Part shown: one piece after another, positions 53,201 to 61,855 of the stretch | Layout: every line of letters begins with the position of its first letter | Numbering within the stretch: the first letter of the stretch is position 1 | Assembly: GCA_009617715.1 (NCBI GenBank) | Contig: VTFK01000177.1 | Span: 558,001-622,000, forward strand | Direction: 5' to 3' | Length of the DNA stretch: 64,000 nt | DNA from: Plectrocnemia conspersa | Taxonomy: Eukaryota; Arthropoda; Insecta; Trichoptera; Polycentropodidae | The notes under the pieces: model-generated | What the model saw: the letters and a program-made list of their open reading frames with translations, nothing else | Databases searched by the model: none | Told to the model about the DNA's origin: nothing | Position numbers and translations under genes: made by a program

Positions 53201-56200
53201 GACATCCAGTGTCATGTTTCGACACTGGTCATATTTATACATGACATATTAGAAATTGTATATATTTATTAATTACTTTCACACCTAATTCGCTAACACA
53301 TCATCTGACTCATATCCTGTTATAAAAGCTTAGAACTCAACAATATTTCCAATATGTATAGAAAAATCACGTAAATTGTGTACCAAAAATTATTAATTAT
53401 TCTTGTTTTTTGTTATTTACATAAAAATAAATAAATTAATTAATTAGAAATAAATTATCGAATTTTTTAATAGTAATTTGCTTCGAGTACATAAACTTAG
53501 GTACCGACTGTATCTTTTGTTAGTCATTTAATAAAGTGTTTTTGTGAGAGCTTCTAATTTAATTAAATATACTAATGAAATTAAAAATAAAATCGACACA
53601 AATTAAAATGTCATATTTAAAAAGATCATGATTTTATTATATTATAAAATAACAATAATAATATAATATATATGGTACATGTATAATATTTTATATGTCA
53701 CAAATATACATACATCTATCTAATTCTTGCGGCCTTTGCCGGATGGAATTTTTTATGTTGCAACGCATTTTGAATAATAATATGTGTGTTAAAGTAGTGT
53801 GTCAAATGTTGTAATATTTTGTATAGAGAGCATTATGATGTTGTAGGAAAATTAAACAAGTCACCATGATTACATTTTTAATAAATAAATATAGAACTGA
53901 CTCCTACATTTATTTAAAAAAAAAATTTGTAGTATTGCTTGCGAATGCTTCTCTGAAATTTGTTATATAATTGCATTGAATGCCTTTGTTAAAATATATA
54001 CTGAGCCATTTTTTTTATAATATTTCCGTTATGCACGTACATATTAAAAATAAACTATATCGGCGAACTTTTTAAAATCGTACGCAATTATGTTTCGGAA
54101 ATTTCGATATTGAACCTATTAATTTCGTCAAAAAATCAAAATTAAAAGCGTAGCTTAAGCATATATTAAACGGTTGGAAAATAGCTTGTGCTTGTTGGCC
54201 GTTTACTTGAGTTCTTAGCCTTAAAAGTCATACTTTCAACTTGGTCTTAACATATTTAATGGAAAATCTTTAAATATTAATTATTACATACTTTAAAGTT
54301 AAAAAAGGAATTGTACCGATACAGCTGAATTTTTTATTGTATCAAAAAACTTAATCTTTTCACTGGAAAAATATCTGTTATATATGATCCTATCAAATAT
54401 GTGTATGTACGTACATTTGAGAGGATAGATAGTAGGTGATCATTCTCTAGAGCGTTTTGTCTCTTTTTTTTAGGATAAGGGTCAAAATGGCGTTCTACCG
54501 TGAATTTGGGCTTATTGCTTACACATAGACAATGTTTATAACCTATTCTATTCGATGTTATTTGAATTAAATTTATTCATATATAATTTGTTTTTTTTTC
54601 TAGGTTCGTATTGGATCCAATCAACAACAAAAACGACGTCTTTTACCTTCTGACGAATGGATCGCTGATCATGCCGTTCAGCAAGCCACAGACTTTGAGC
54701 ACTAATGACTTCTGCATGGAAGTTTTCTGGACGAAGAGCTCAGAAAAAGACGGAGAAGCCCTGGCCATACCAGTGGTCTGCTTTCCAGCTCCTTCCGAAG
54801 CACCGATAGACAACACATCGCCAGTGAGGCTCGTCCTCATAGCCATAGGTGCCATATTTATACTAAAACCTTATTTATTATAATCATAAGAAAATGGATA
54901 AATCAATCAGACCAACGATCATTTGCATTTAGTCTTAGATAAAAGGAACAGACTGATCAATTCGAACACCCAAGTTCCGTTTGACTAGTCCACATTACCA
55001 GTTGTTGTTATTTAATATTTATAATATATTTTGTAGAGATATTTATGTTTGTGAGATTTTAAGCAAACATTCCACGTTCCGGTCGTTATTTCGCAACATG
55101 CTCATGTGAAATTTAGTGTTATGCTTTTGTGATATGTTTTTTTGTTAAAAAAATGTTTTGTCGTTCATGTGAATGTATATATATAACGAAGCACTGCTAA
55201 CGACGAAAACAAATATTGGCACAAAATAGTGATGCGCCTTGTGTCAATATAAATATAATAAGGTATGCGATACAAAACCGATCGATAGATAAGTTAATAT
55301 TGCCAATTTTTATTGAGTTTTTAACTAAAAGGTAGAAGTGTTGTTTTAACGGTACCATTTATATTTTGTACATAATCATTGCAAAAATATATGAAATGTC
55401 TATCTTGTCTTTCTAAAAAACAACATATAAAATACGCTTAGATATATTTTGCTGATTGACGAATTGTAAATTCGCATGAAAACGAAATCTTTCTGTACAT
55501 GAATATGTACCAATTTTCAATTAAATATCTTGGAATAAATATGAATTCCAGAAAGATAATAAGATGGCAGGTAATTATTTATTTTAATTTGCACTATTTT
55601 TGCGACACATGAGAGATCTGATTTTATAGATTAATTTTTAACTAAATACTCAAAAAAATATTATTATACAGTAAACATTAAACTTATTCCTTAATGGTGT
55701 ATGCATTTATTGTTGTAGATACAATTTTTTTATTTTAAATAGTCTTGCGTTACGGATTTTTTAAATCATCTTGAAGATCTAGACACACTCCTAGATTTTA
55801 TTTACATTTTTAACGAAGTAGAAAACTGCGATATTTTAAGGTTCGTCTCTGTCGATTCAACTCTCGTTTGTTCCAAATCCAAAACGAAGTGGTACAAGTC
55901 TCAAGTGTTGCTGCTTTCTCAGTATTCTAAAGGTCAATATTTGCATAAATCCTTCGCCCTTTTAATTCTCTATCGCCTGGCCAATACAATGAATCTGGGT
56001 GGAAACAGACTTATTGTTATTGTTTAATATATATCTAGTTAGATTATATTATACATAGCGTAAAAATTGGTTGATTGCGTAATAATGTAATTTTAATGTA
56101 ATGCAGTTTCTTAGCACTATTATTATTGTATTGGCACAAATGTTTTTATTTTGCAGTGCCATTTCTTTTACCGTCAACAAAAAAAAAGGTAGGCAAAAAA

Positions 56201-58479
56201 TGTGTGATACAGATTTTTAGCTGACTCTCTAGGGAGTGCCTCGCTCTGTGGATGTAGCACTGAAAGCAGCATTTTTTGAGGGTGCCGATGAAGATGCTTT
56301 AAATGTGGATCTAATAAAGCAGATTTCCGGCCAAGGACCGCAGCTGTGAATGGACTCCGGAGGCATTTATTGTATGCCCCCAGCGTCAAGCCAGGCTTTT
56401 GTTTAAAAATAAGTGCTATACGACTTTTAAAAACTGTTGATATAGGCCAGAATAGCGTAGTCTTTAAAGCGCTGGATTATTAATCTGAAGCCGGAGATTT
56501 AGGACCCCGCATCAAAATCGAATTATTATTTAAAAAAATATTCTAATATTAAAAGCAGGAAATCAAAAATAGATGCTACTGATTTACAGCCGTTGTAACG
56601 CATTGGGCTCATATCTGTTAAGTTACATCATGCACATATTTACATTATTTATAATATTTTATTATTCTATTTTCATAATAGCGTTGATTAAAAAATCAGT
56701 AGACTTTTTTAGGTTCAGATACGTATTAACGCATTTTAATCGTATTAAACACAAATATTTTACCTTTTTATAAATTGCTAAAATATTTGTGTTTAGTACG
56801 ATTAATCTGTAAATATTTAATTCAGATAAACCTAGTTCTTTGAAATTATTAAACAAATTCAATTTATAAGCTTTTAGAAAGTCTCGGCAATAATACTTTT
56901 TTTAGTACCGACATTGTAATTTTTTTTATTGTAATTGACAATTTTATAAAATTATACTATTTTATAATTTAATACGAAATATTGTTTACACATTAACCAA
57001 ATAAAAACATTCCCTTTCGATCGCTTGCTTTTTAAGTGACAAGAGTGAGTAAGAAGGAGTAGGCGTGCGGAACATATGTAACACACGCCCTTATCTCACT
57101 CACTCTCGTCACTTAACACGCGGGCGAGCGAAAGGGAATGTATCTCGCCGTACGTGCCTGATAAAAATACTAGTTAAAATATATTCATCTTTTTGGCAAA
57201 TCAAGTTTGATTGTAGCTATGTAATGTAAGCATACATTACATAGTTGAAATTAAATTCATTAAACTATCGAGTGTTTTCATATACGCGTTCAAAAACTCG
57301 CACTTTGCGATCAAAATCTCGCACTTCGCGCTGTTTAAGATATCGTATTTCGTATTAAAATAAATAAATAAACAATCAAACTGATTATTACAAAATAAAA
57401 ACTGCTCAACATATCACTATAAAAATAAAAATAAATATTTTTTTTTAAACAGTTTTTATAGATACAGTTTTAGATACAGTTATAGATACAGTTTTATATG
57501 TGTATTTATCAACGTAAAAATCATGCAATTTTTAGTTTATGTATATGTTTATTCTCAAAATTTTGTATTATGTAATATTTAAAAGTCGTCTAGAAGTCTG
57601 GTTGAACTAGAGACTTCTGTCTTTCGAAGTGTTCTACTGATCGTTTCGGTCGATACATGGCGTAGCTCTACTTGGCTGAACTCTCATTTGTTCCAAGTTG
57701 AAAGCGAAGTGCTGGATGTTAAATGTTCTGAATAAAATTTATTCTCATTAGTAAATTAGCTTTTATATAGTTCACTATCGATCATCTGATGAATACGATC
57801 AATCATGTTAAGATTAAATTTTCGACGATGATTAAAAAGTCGTTGACTTCAAAATGATGTAATTTGTATTGATTACCTTATCTTAAGCTTAGGTACCGAC
57901 CGTATCTTTTGTTTAAGTCATTGATAAAGCATTATTGCGAGAGCTTCTATTTTTCTTAAATATATCAACGAAAATCTTTAAAGGTCAAAAATAAATAATG
58001 CACTCGTTTTAAATGTTTTTAGTAAGTTTTGAAAAAACAAGGAATTTCACTTAATAAATAAAAATAAAATCGACATGAATTTAATATATAACTATATAAA
58101 ACATATTTAAAATGTGCATGATTTTATTATAATATAACATAAGTTATATAAATAAAAGTATTTATTGCAGCAACTGTTTTGCAAAAAAAAAGTTTGTTAA
58201 AATTTTTTTTGTGCTTTTGGGGAATTTTTGTGCTCGTTCAGTTTCACTGTATTTATATCCTTTTTCTTTTGCTTCACTTAACTGTTTGACTAATTTATTA
58301 ATCTCTTTACAGGAGTTATTAGTACGCTAATTATTGCATTGGTTCTTGCTTGCTATATGACTTTCAAGATTTATCAATTGAAGAAAAGAGCTCGAAAAAC
58401 TAAGGAAAAAATGGACGAATGGGAAGAAGTGAAATTTATAAATAAAAAAATAACCAATGACAGTAATAACATATGTTGA
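22965..58479 (+). CDS. Methuselah-ectodomain single-pass membrane protein (predicted 307 aa)
   Basis: Four exons join to 924 nt: 22965-23252, 48566-48789, 54604-54848 and 58313-58479, at phases 0, 2 and 1. Residues 1-21 are a signal peptide (cleavage likely after ..VSAEA). Residues 73-90 are Arg/Pro-rich with an RRRR site at 81-84 that a furin-like protease could cut. Residues 97-231 match the C-terminal part of the Methuselah ectodomain: CCP near 110, PC-IYGKF-LDP near 166-175, the FYLLTNGSL strand, FCME near 207 and IPVVCF near 226. Six ectodomain cysteines are at 110, 111, 132, 167, 208 and 230. N-glycosylation sequons start at Asn116, 147, 189 and 241. Residues about 247-270 form one membrane span, followed by a basic 37-residue cytoplasmic tail. 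Methuselah-like proteins are normally seven-helix receptors of about 450-500 aa or more; no further helices are seen. It could be a decoy or co-receptor, or a short isoform; its ligand is unknown. Confidence 0.78.
25129..25375 (+). repeat. Diverged direct duplication
   Basis: TTCAGTATCTGGTGGCAAAG...AGAGCCTTCGTTGTGGT (from 25,131) is repeated as GTCAGAATCGGGTGGCAAAG...GAGTCTTCGTTGTTGTT (from 25,308), a spacing of about 175 bp. It is non-coding. Confidence 0.6.
25975..26815 (+). pseudogene. Degenerate jockey-like LINE with reverse transcriptase motifs
   Basis: On the plus strand, with frameshifts and stops, TDFEKAFDNV is readable at about 26,111-26,140 and SGVPQGSNLSPLLF, running on to FINDI, at about 26,240-26,300. 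These are diagnostic motifs of jockey/R1-type non-LTR reverse transcriptases. The catalytic YADD region is lost. The 3' part matches the LINE tail at 22.0 kb. It is a dead copy in intron 1. Confidence 0.8.
33770..33835 (+). repeat. Short repeat with GCCAGCCATCCCTATCATA core, copy 2
   Basis: TTTGCCAGCCATCCCTATCA, then TATAAAAGGGCGCC. Same family as 182-236 and 33,960-34,022. Confidence 0.65.
33960..34022 (+). repeat. Short repeat with GCCAGCCATCCCTATCATA core, copy 3
   Basis: TTCGCCAGCCATCCCTATCA, then TAAAAAGGACGCGATCATTT and CTCTGTTATATACC, the best match to the inverted copy at 182-236. Confidence 0.65.
35654..35691. repeat. Perfect 17-bp hairpin
   Basis: TATTTTTGTACATAAAT, loop ATAA, exact reverse complement. 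Intron 1. Confidence 0.85.
38125..38200 (+). repeat. LINE 3' tail (GTGACGCATTG family)
   Basis: CTATCGTGACGCATTGAGTT...GTCAGGTCACGATGG forms an imperfect stem and is followed by AATAAATAAATAAATAA. The same stem and A-rich tail end the LINE at 22.2 kb. Confidence 0.6.
41340..42360. repeat. Degenerate tandem array, unit about 190 bp
   Basis: The word GCTAAAAAATGCTACGTATT recurs in degenerate form near 41,351, 41,678, 42,030 and 42,225. CATTATTTTGCTGGAATTAC recurs near 41,425, 41,610, 41,790, 42,127 and 42,324. Spacings of about 180-195 bp (or twice that) suggest five or more diverged units. It is very AT-rich and non-coding. Confidence 0.6.
42803..42865 (+). repeat. LINE 3' tail (GTGACGCATTG family)
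   Basis: GCCATCATGACGCATTGGGA...GGTCATGGTAATT followed by an A-rich tail; a decayed copy of the same 3'-end stem. Confidence 0.5.
43234..43269. repeat. Perfect 13-bp hairpin
   Basis: CTGGGTAACTATT, 10-nt loop, exact reverse complement. Intron 1. Confidence 0.85.
43529..43569. repeat. Perfect 17-bp hairpin
   Basis: CTTTTTATGTAGTTTTC, 7-nt loop TTTTTAT, exact reverse complement. Intron 1. Confidence 0.85.
48566..48789 (+). CDS. Methuselah-like gene exon 2: ectodomain core
   Basis: The acceptor is ..TTTTTGTTCCCGCAG and the donor AA|GTAAGT, both strong. The exon codes for the CCP motif, a Trp-containing strand pair (WLYDSNDW) and the NPC-IYGK turn. These are hallmarks of the conserved C-terminal ectodomain of Methuselah-like receptors. 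Codon use is GC-richer than the flanks. Confidence 0.85.
49170..49480 (-). pseudogene. Transposon-encoded protein fragment, copy 2
   Basis: A diverged copy of the 6,059-6,357 fragment. At DNA level AGATGAGGATGTTTGCGGGTCAATTGCAT, ATAGTATTATGCGCAGGATA and ACGCAATTGTTTGAG align with the first copy. On the minus strand the YPAHNTIV core persists but frameshifts and stops interrupt it. Confidence 0.5.
50347..50955 (+). repeat. Interspersed element, copy B
   Basis: Same orientation and order as copy A at 21,195, inside intron 2 of the Methuselah-like gene. Shared blocks extend from ACTTCTGAGAAGTGATAATTG to ATAATTTCACTGAAATGACA. Open frames within it are not conserved between copies. Confidence 0.75.
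52390..52700 (+). pseudogene. Degenerate LINE reverse transcriptase fragment
   Basis: VDVVYTELQKSFDKVN is readable at about 52,496-52,543 and LKYVSYADDLNVL at about 52,649-52,687. These correspond to two reverse transcriptase motifs that are normally about 100 residues or more apart. The middle of the domain is deleted. It sits in intron 2 of the Methuselah-like gene. Confidence 0.75.
52980..53022 (+). repeat. TTGCGGCCTTTGCC repeat, copy 1
   Basis: TTGCGGCCTTTGCCAGGTGG, then AATTTTTTATGTTG. The same 34-bp block with two changes is at 53,728-53,761. Confidence 0.65.
53498..53761 (+). repeat. Interspersed repeat containing TTAGGTACCGACTGTATCTT, copy 1
   Basis: Colinear with 57,888-58,140: TTAGGTACCGACTGTATCTT, GAGAGCTTCTA, AAAATAAAATCGACA and ATGATTTTATTATA occur in the same order. 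It ends near the second copy of the TTGCGGCCTTTGCC block. Confidence 0.65.
54604..54848 (+). CDS. Methuselah-like gene exon 3: end of ectodomain and start of membrane span
   Basis: The acceptor is ..TTTTTTTTTCTAG; its first G completes the Lys codon of exon 2. The exon codes for FVLDP, FYLLTNGSL, FCMEVFW and IPVVCF, then a Pro/Ser-rich stalk and the first residues of a hydrophobic segment. Donor ATAG|GTGCCA at 54,849 leaves phase 1. If that donor is not used, the frame continues to a stop at 54,881-54,883 and adds a short hydrophobic C-terminus. Confidence 0.85.
56443..56535 (+). repeat. tRNA-derived SINE remnant
   Basis: AATAGCGTAGTCTTTAAAGC matches the A-box region of the better-preserved copy at 61,530, and ACCCCGCAT marks the decayed B-box region. 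It is followed by TTATTATTTAAAAAAA. Confidence 0.55.
56589..56632 (+). repeat. GTAACGCATTGGG stem, retroelement 3'-end type
   Basis: CCGTTGTAACGCATTGGGCT...GTTAAGTTACA, an imperfect stem. Related copies lie at 24,978 and 61,776 (plus) and 38,365 and 61,988 (minus). Confidence 0.5.
56737..56804. repeat. 26-bp hairpin with one mismatch
   Basis: The arms at 56,737-56,762 and 56,779-56,804 start TAATCGTATTAAACACAAAT and pair with one mismatch around a 16-nt loop. Confidence 0.8.
57008..57160. repeat. Foldback MITE, copy 3
   Basis: Same family, in intron 3 of the Methuselah-like gene. The right terminus is complete (TATCTCGCCGTACGTGCCTG) while the left is truncated at CATTCCC. With copy 1 it defines the full terminal inverted repeat. 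Confidence 0.85.
57217..57244. repeat. Perfect 12-bp hairpin
   Basis: CTATGTAATGTA, loop AGCA, exact reverse complement; intron 3. Confidence 0.8.
57888..58140 (+). repeat. Interspersed repeat containing TTAGGTACCGACCGTATCTT, copy 2
   Basis: Second copy of the 53,498 element, same orientation, ending just upstream of exon 4 of the Methuselah-like gene. Confidence 0.65.
58313..58479 (+). CDS. Methuselah-like gene exon 4: membrane span and cytoplasmic tail
   Basis: The acceptor is ..TTAATCTCTTTACAG. The split codon becomes Gly and the hydrophobic run begun in exon 3 continues for about 17 residues (VISTLIIALVLACYMTF), then a Lys/Arg stop-transfer cluster, a charged helical tail and TGA at 58,477-58,479. 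The completion of one membrane helix across the junction is the main evidence that this small exon is real. No seven-helix sequence follows. Confidence 0.75.
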
Positions 58480-58649
58480 TTACCATTAATACGTATTTTG
58501 ATAATAATTTATTTTGATTCCAGTAAATTTAGATTTTATAAAATTGATATTATTTTACTTAAATTATATACAGTGAATTTTTTTGTATTGTCACAAATTT
58601 CATATTTCGATACTCACACTTTATGAAAATATATTTAATACATATATAG

Positions 58650-58655
58650 AATAAA
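58650..58655 (+). promoter_or_regulatory. Poly(A) signal of the Methuselah-like gene
   Basis: AATAAA lies about 170 nt after the TGA stop, the first clear signal in a plausible place. Confidence 0.45.
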
Positions 58656-60462
58656 GTTTATCTGTAAATATAAATTTTATATATATTCCATTTTAAGAAA
58701 TAAGCACATACCTTCAAAAAGTTTTAATTTATTTTTTCATAAGTTTCTTAACTTTCATGAAACTTTTTAACAACATCTGATAACTAGTTATAAATAAATT
58801 TGTATGTGCGATTTTCTAAACGAGGCAATTAATATATAGCTATTTATTTAATTTTAGTAATGACAATGCATTTATATGGTTAAAGTTTTAATATATTATC
58901 TTCTAATGTTACACTTATTTGATGCAAAAGTAGTTTAATATTTGTGATGTTTTCAATCAATTTTAATTTCCATTATTTATTATATTTATTATATTCCTAT
59001 AGACATAATTTAGGGCGAAAAACTTATTTAATGGATGTTTTGACTTTTTTGACAGAATTATTTTTTTTACCATAAAAACTATATTAATTGCTAGGTGCGA
59101 AGTCCGGTGAGAATAATGGATGTTATGGACGTTAGATTTCTTAATATCCAAATTTTCTGTGAGTTCTTTTGAGATCAGACAAGACGAGATGTTTATCATC
59201 AACTTTGATGAGAAATATAGCATGATCTTATAAGTAGCCATAAGTTTCAGGAATGAAACTATTTTTCGTACCTTAATTTTGTATGAACATACTTTAGTTA
59301 CAATACTTCCTTTTTTTAAATTCATGTATTATGAAAGTCATTAATTATTATCATAATTAGGGGTTGTTACACGACTGAAGACGAAACGAAACTGACGTAG
59401 ATTTAAGTAAAAATGTCCCTTTTCTGAATGAAAAAATTAAGTTAATAAATCAGTATTTATCTATCATTTCTAAGTAATATGTCATAGGAGTACACAAAAA
59501 AAAATTTTTCAAAGACAAATCTTTCCACAATTTTTATAGCGATAGATGCGACTTTCTTCCATCTTTAAAAGCAAGTTTTCGATCCCTCGTTTATAAAAAA
59601 ACTTTTAGGCTTTGACGTAAAATTCTCTGTAAAGATATTTCATTTCACTAACATTAATAAAATTCCAGCAAAATAATGCTGCAAAGTTTTAAACAAATAT
59701 TTTTCACTCGCGTGATTTCTGCCTTATGATAATAATAAAGAATTATGTTGTTACTATTGTTTTTTATTGATTGATGCAGTCGATCATTGTTTAAGCAATT
59801 CAAAATTATTCTATGAATGTCTCATCAATCAGATATTTTTTAACAGTATAATGCTTAGTCTATATTATATAGAGCACGCGTTGTTCTGCTATTATCTTAT
59901 ATCATATGCTTCCAAACCTTCCAATTTTTTTTAAGCATATTTTGACACTAGTTTCAAAAAAATTAGTCTTGTTTGTTTTTTTAATCGACATTTTTTGATT
60001 AATCTCAATTTCAGCAGTTAAAATTTTGTCTGTAACGCAAAAATCTACTGATTTTTATTTTTGTTGTAGTGTCTAAATTTTTTTAGAGGAACTCTATAAT
60101 ATAAATTAAGTAAAAATATTTATTATGAATAAATCTGATAAATAGGATGTGTGTTTTTAAATGTTTCATGTGTGAAAAATAATGAAAAAATACATTTATA
60201 ACACAACTAAATCCCAAACTTAGATATGTGCCATTTTTTTTCTGTGTACCCCTAATTCATATTTAAATATTATTTATGATTCATGATCTCAAGTTCCATC
60301 CCAATTAAAATATTACTTCAACACACATGCTCATATTTATATAGCATAGTTTGATTACACTCATTTCCTTTGATGTAAATGCATGTTTGATGTTTACTCA
60401 CAAACTGTGCTAACAACCCATCTGTATTAAAAATTATGCTAAATTATTGAAATTTACACCAA

Positions 60463-60486
60463 CTTCTCTCTCTCTCTCTCTCTCTC
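60463..60486 (+). repeat. (TC)n microsatellite
   Basis: About eleven uninterrupted CT dinucleotides. Confidence 0.9.
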
Positions 60487-61529
60487 CACGAAACGGGCAA
60501 TTTTAGGATTTCGCCATAAATCGAAACACGGAGTCAAAGCGGTTTAAGCCATTTAACGGTTTAATTTTAAACTGTTTCGACTTGGCCGGCTTCCTCAATA
60601 TCGGGCTTATGGGTTACGACAACGTTTTATGAGGATTAAACCAAATTTAGCTGCGTTAAAATCAACCAACCCCCATTACACTCACACCACAACACCCCTT
60701 TAATTTTAGTTGCGTTAGTTGCTCAAAAAGTGAATTACGAGACTGTTAATTGCGCTGATATATCATTGTGATGTTCCTTACACGCTCCATTAGACCTACT
60801 ACGCAGAGGCCAGGTGATCAATGCGGCCTTATAAATAAATCGTGCCATTCGGGGGTCGTCAATCGACGGCCCGCGGGGATATTCCTATTAATTGGATGTT
60901 ATACTATTTGATACTCTGAATAAACATGCTTACAGTCATTAGATTTAAGTCTTAGTCTTTATAATGATATTTAAATAATAATGAAGTGATTTAAGCATGT
61001 TTCTTCTGCAATTTATTTATATAATAATATTTTTTTTATTATTGTTAATATATTTTGTCATATGTTATCCTTGTTGTATTATTGTTTTTAATAAATTATG
61101 TTAATTTATTGATATTATTTATTTTAATTAAAAATCTTTTCTACTAACGCTTCTACGCCTTTATAGCATAAAAAATAATAAACTGCATGAAAAAAGTAAT
61201 ACAAATAATTTCGTAGTATTAAATAAATTAATTTGACTAATGGGACACAACTCTAAAAACTATTATGTCTTATATCTATTTATTAAATATTTTTTCAATA
61301 TCATTTTAAATTGAAAAAATTAAGCATATTTTATGAAGAAAATCTAAACAATATTTTTGGAGTTATGTCATACTATAAGAAGATACAGCATGTGTGGTTT
61401 GTATTTATTGTATATTGTCGCTATTTAATGTATTAATATATGTATATATTAAGAAACGCTTGGAACATGACTAATTATTATTATTCCTATATCAATATGC
61501 GTTTTTTCTGCAATATATTGATAATTAAG

Positions 61530-61645
61530 GACGGAATAGCGTAGTCCGTAACGTCTCAGACTAGTAACTCTGAGGTTGCAGGTTCGAGCCCCGGCAGCGG
61601 CACTTGAATTTTATTTATAAAAATGCACTATTATTTAAAAAAAAA
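61530..61645 (+). repeat. tRNA-derived SINE
   Basis: The head has an RNA polymerase III A box (TAGCGTAGTCCG), a 6-bp anticodon-like stem (CTCAGA/TCTGAG) and a B box (GGTTCGAGCCCC), followed by an AT-rich body and an A run. The anticodon stem carries a bulge and the acceptor stem does not close, so this is a SINE head and not a working tRNA. Confidence 0.75.
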
Positions 61646-61775
61646 CGGCTTCAGCTGCAGTGACATCTATTGATAGATGTCACCAATTCCCAGATTTTCA
61701 GTTTGGTAGTAAATACTTACTTGTAAGTATCCATTATACCTGATTGACTTACTCAGTTAGTACAGATTTGCCTGT

Positions 61776-61855
61776 TGTAACGTATTGGGCTTACGCTTGT
61801 TAGGTTACAATAAAAGATTTAAAAAATAAAAAAAAAAAAATAATATTTATTACAA
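61776..61855 (+). repeat. GTAACGTATTGGG stem with A-rich tail
   Basis: TTGTAACGTATTGGGCTTAC...GTTAGGTTACAATAAA followed by a long A-rich run: a retroelement 3' end. An inverted relative is at 61,988-62,025. Confidence 0.55.

Larger units (their letters stand above)
48790..54603 (+). other. Intron 2 of the Methuselah-like gene (5.8 kb)
   Basis: It holds two decayed transposon fragments (49.2 and 52.4 kb), interspersed element copy B (50.35 kb) and a GC-richer non-coding block at about 51.3-51.7 kb with no recognisable open frame. Confidence 0.65.
54849..58312 (+). other. Intron 3 of the Methuselah-like gene (3.5 kb)
   Basis: It contains a SINE remnant, a long hairpin (56,737), foldback MITE copy 3, a 12-bp hairpin (57,217) and repeat copy 2 at 57,888. 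No coding sequence was recognised. Confidence 0.6.
58480..61529. other. 3' flank of the Methuselah-like gene
   Basis: Mostly AT-rich non-coding DNA. A (TC)n microsatellite lies at about 60,463-60,486. A GC-richer block at about 60,490-60,900, with words such as AGCGGTTTAAGCCATTTAAC and no open frame, is a possible conserved non-coding element. A 120-codon open frame at 58,963-59,325 (-) is Lys/Asn/Ile-rich and shows no domain. Confidence 0.5.

Noticed and set aside
58963..59325. 120-codon open frame on the minus strand
   Set aside because: Lys/Asn/Ile/Ser-rich composition expected by chance in AT-rich DNA, no domain or motif recognised, and no intron or promoter context.
61530..61604. Functional tRNA gene
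   Set aside because: A and B boxes are good, but the anticodon arm has a bulge, the acceptor stem does not pair, and a second diverged copy at 56,443 shows it is a SINE.
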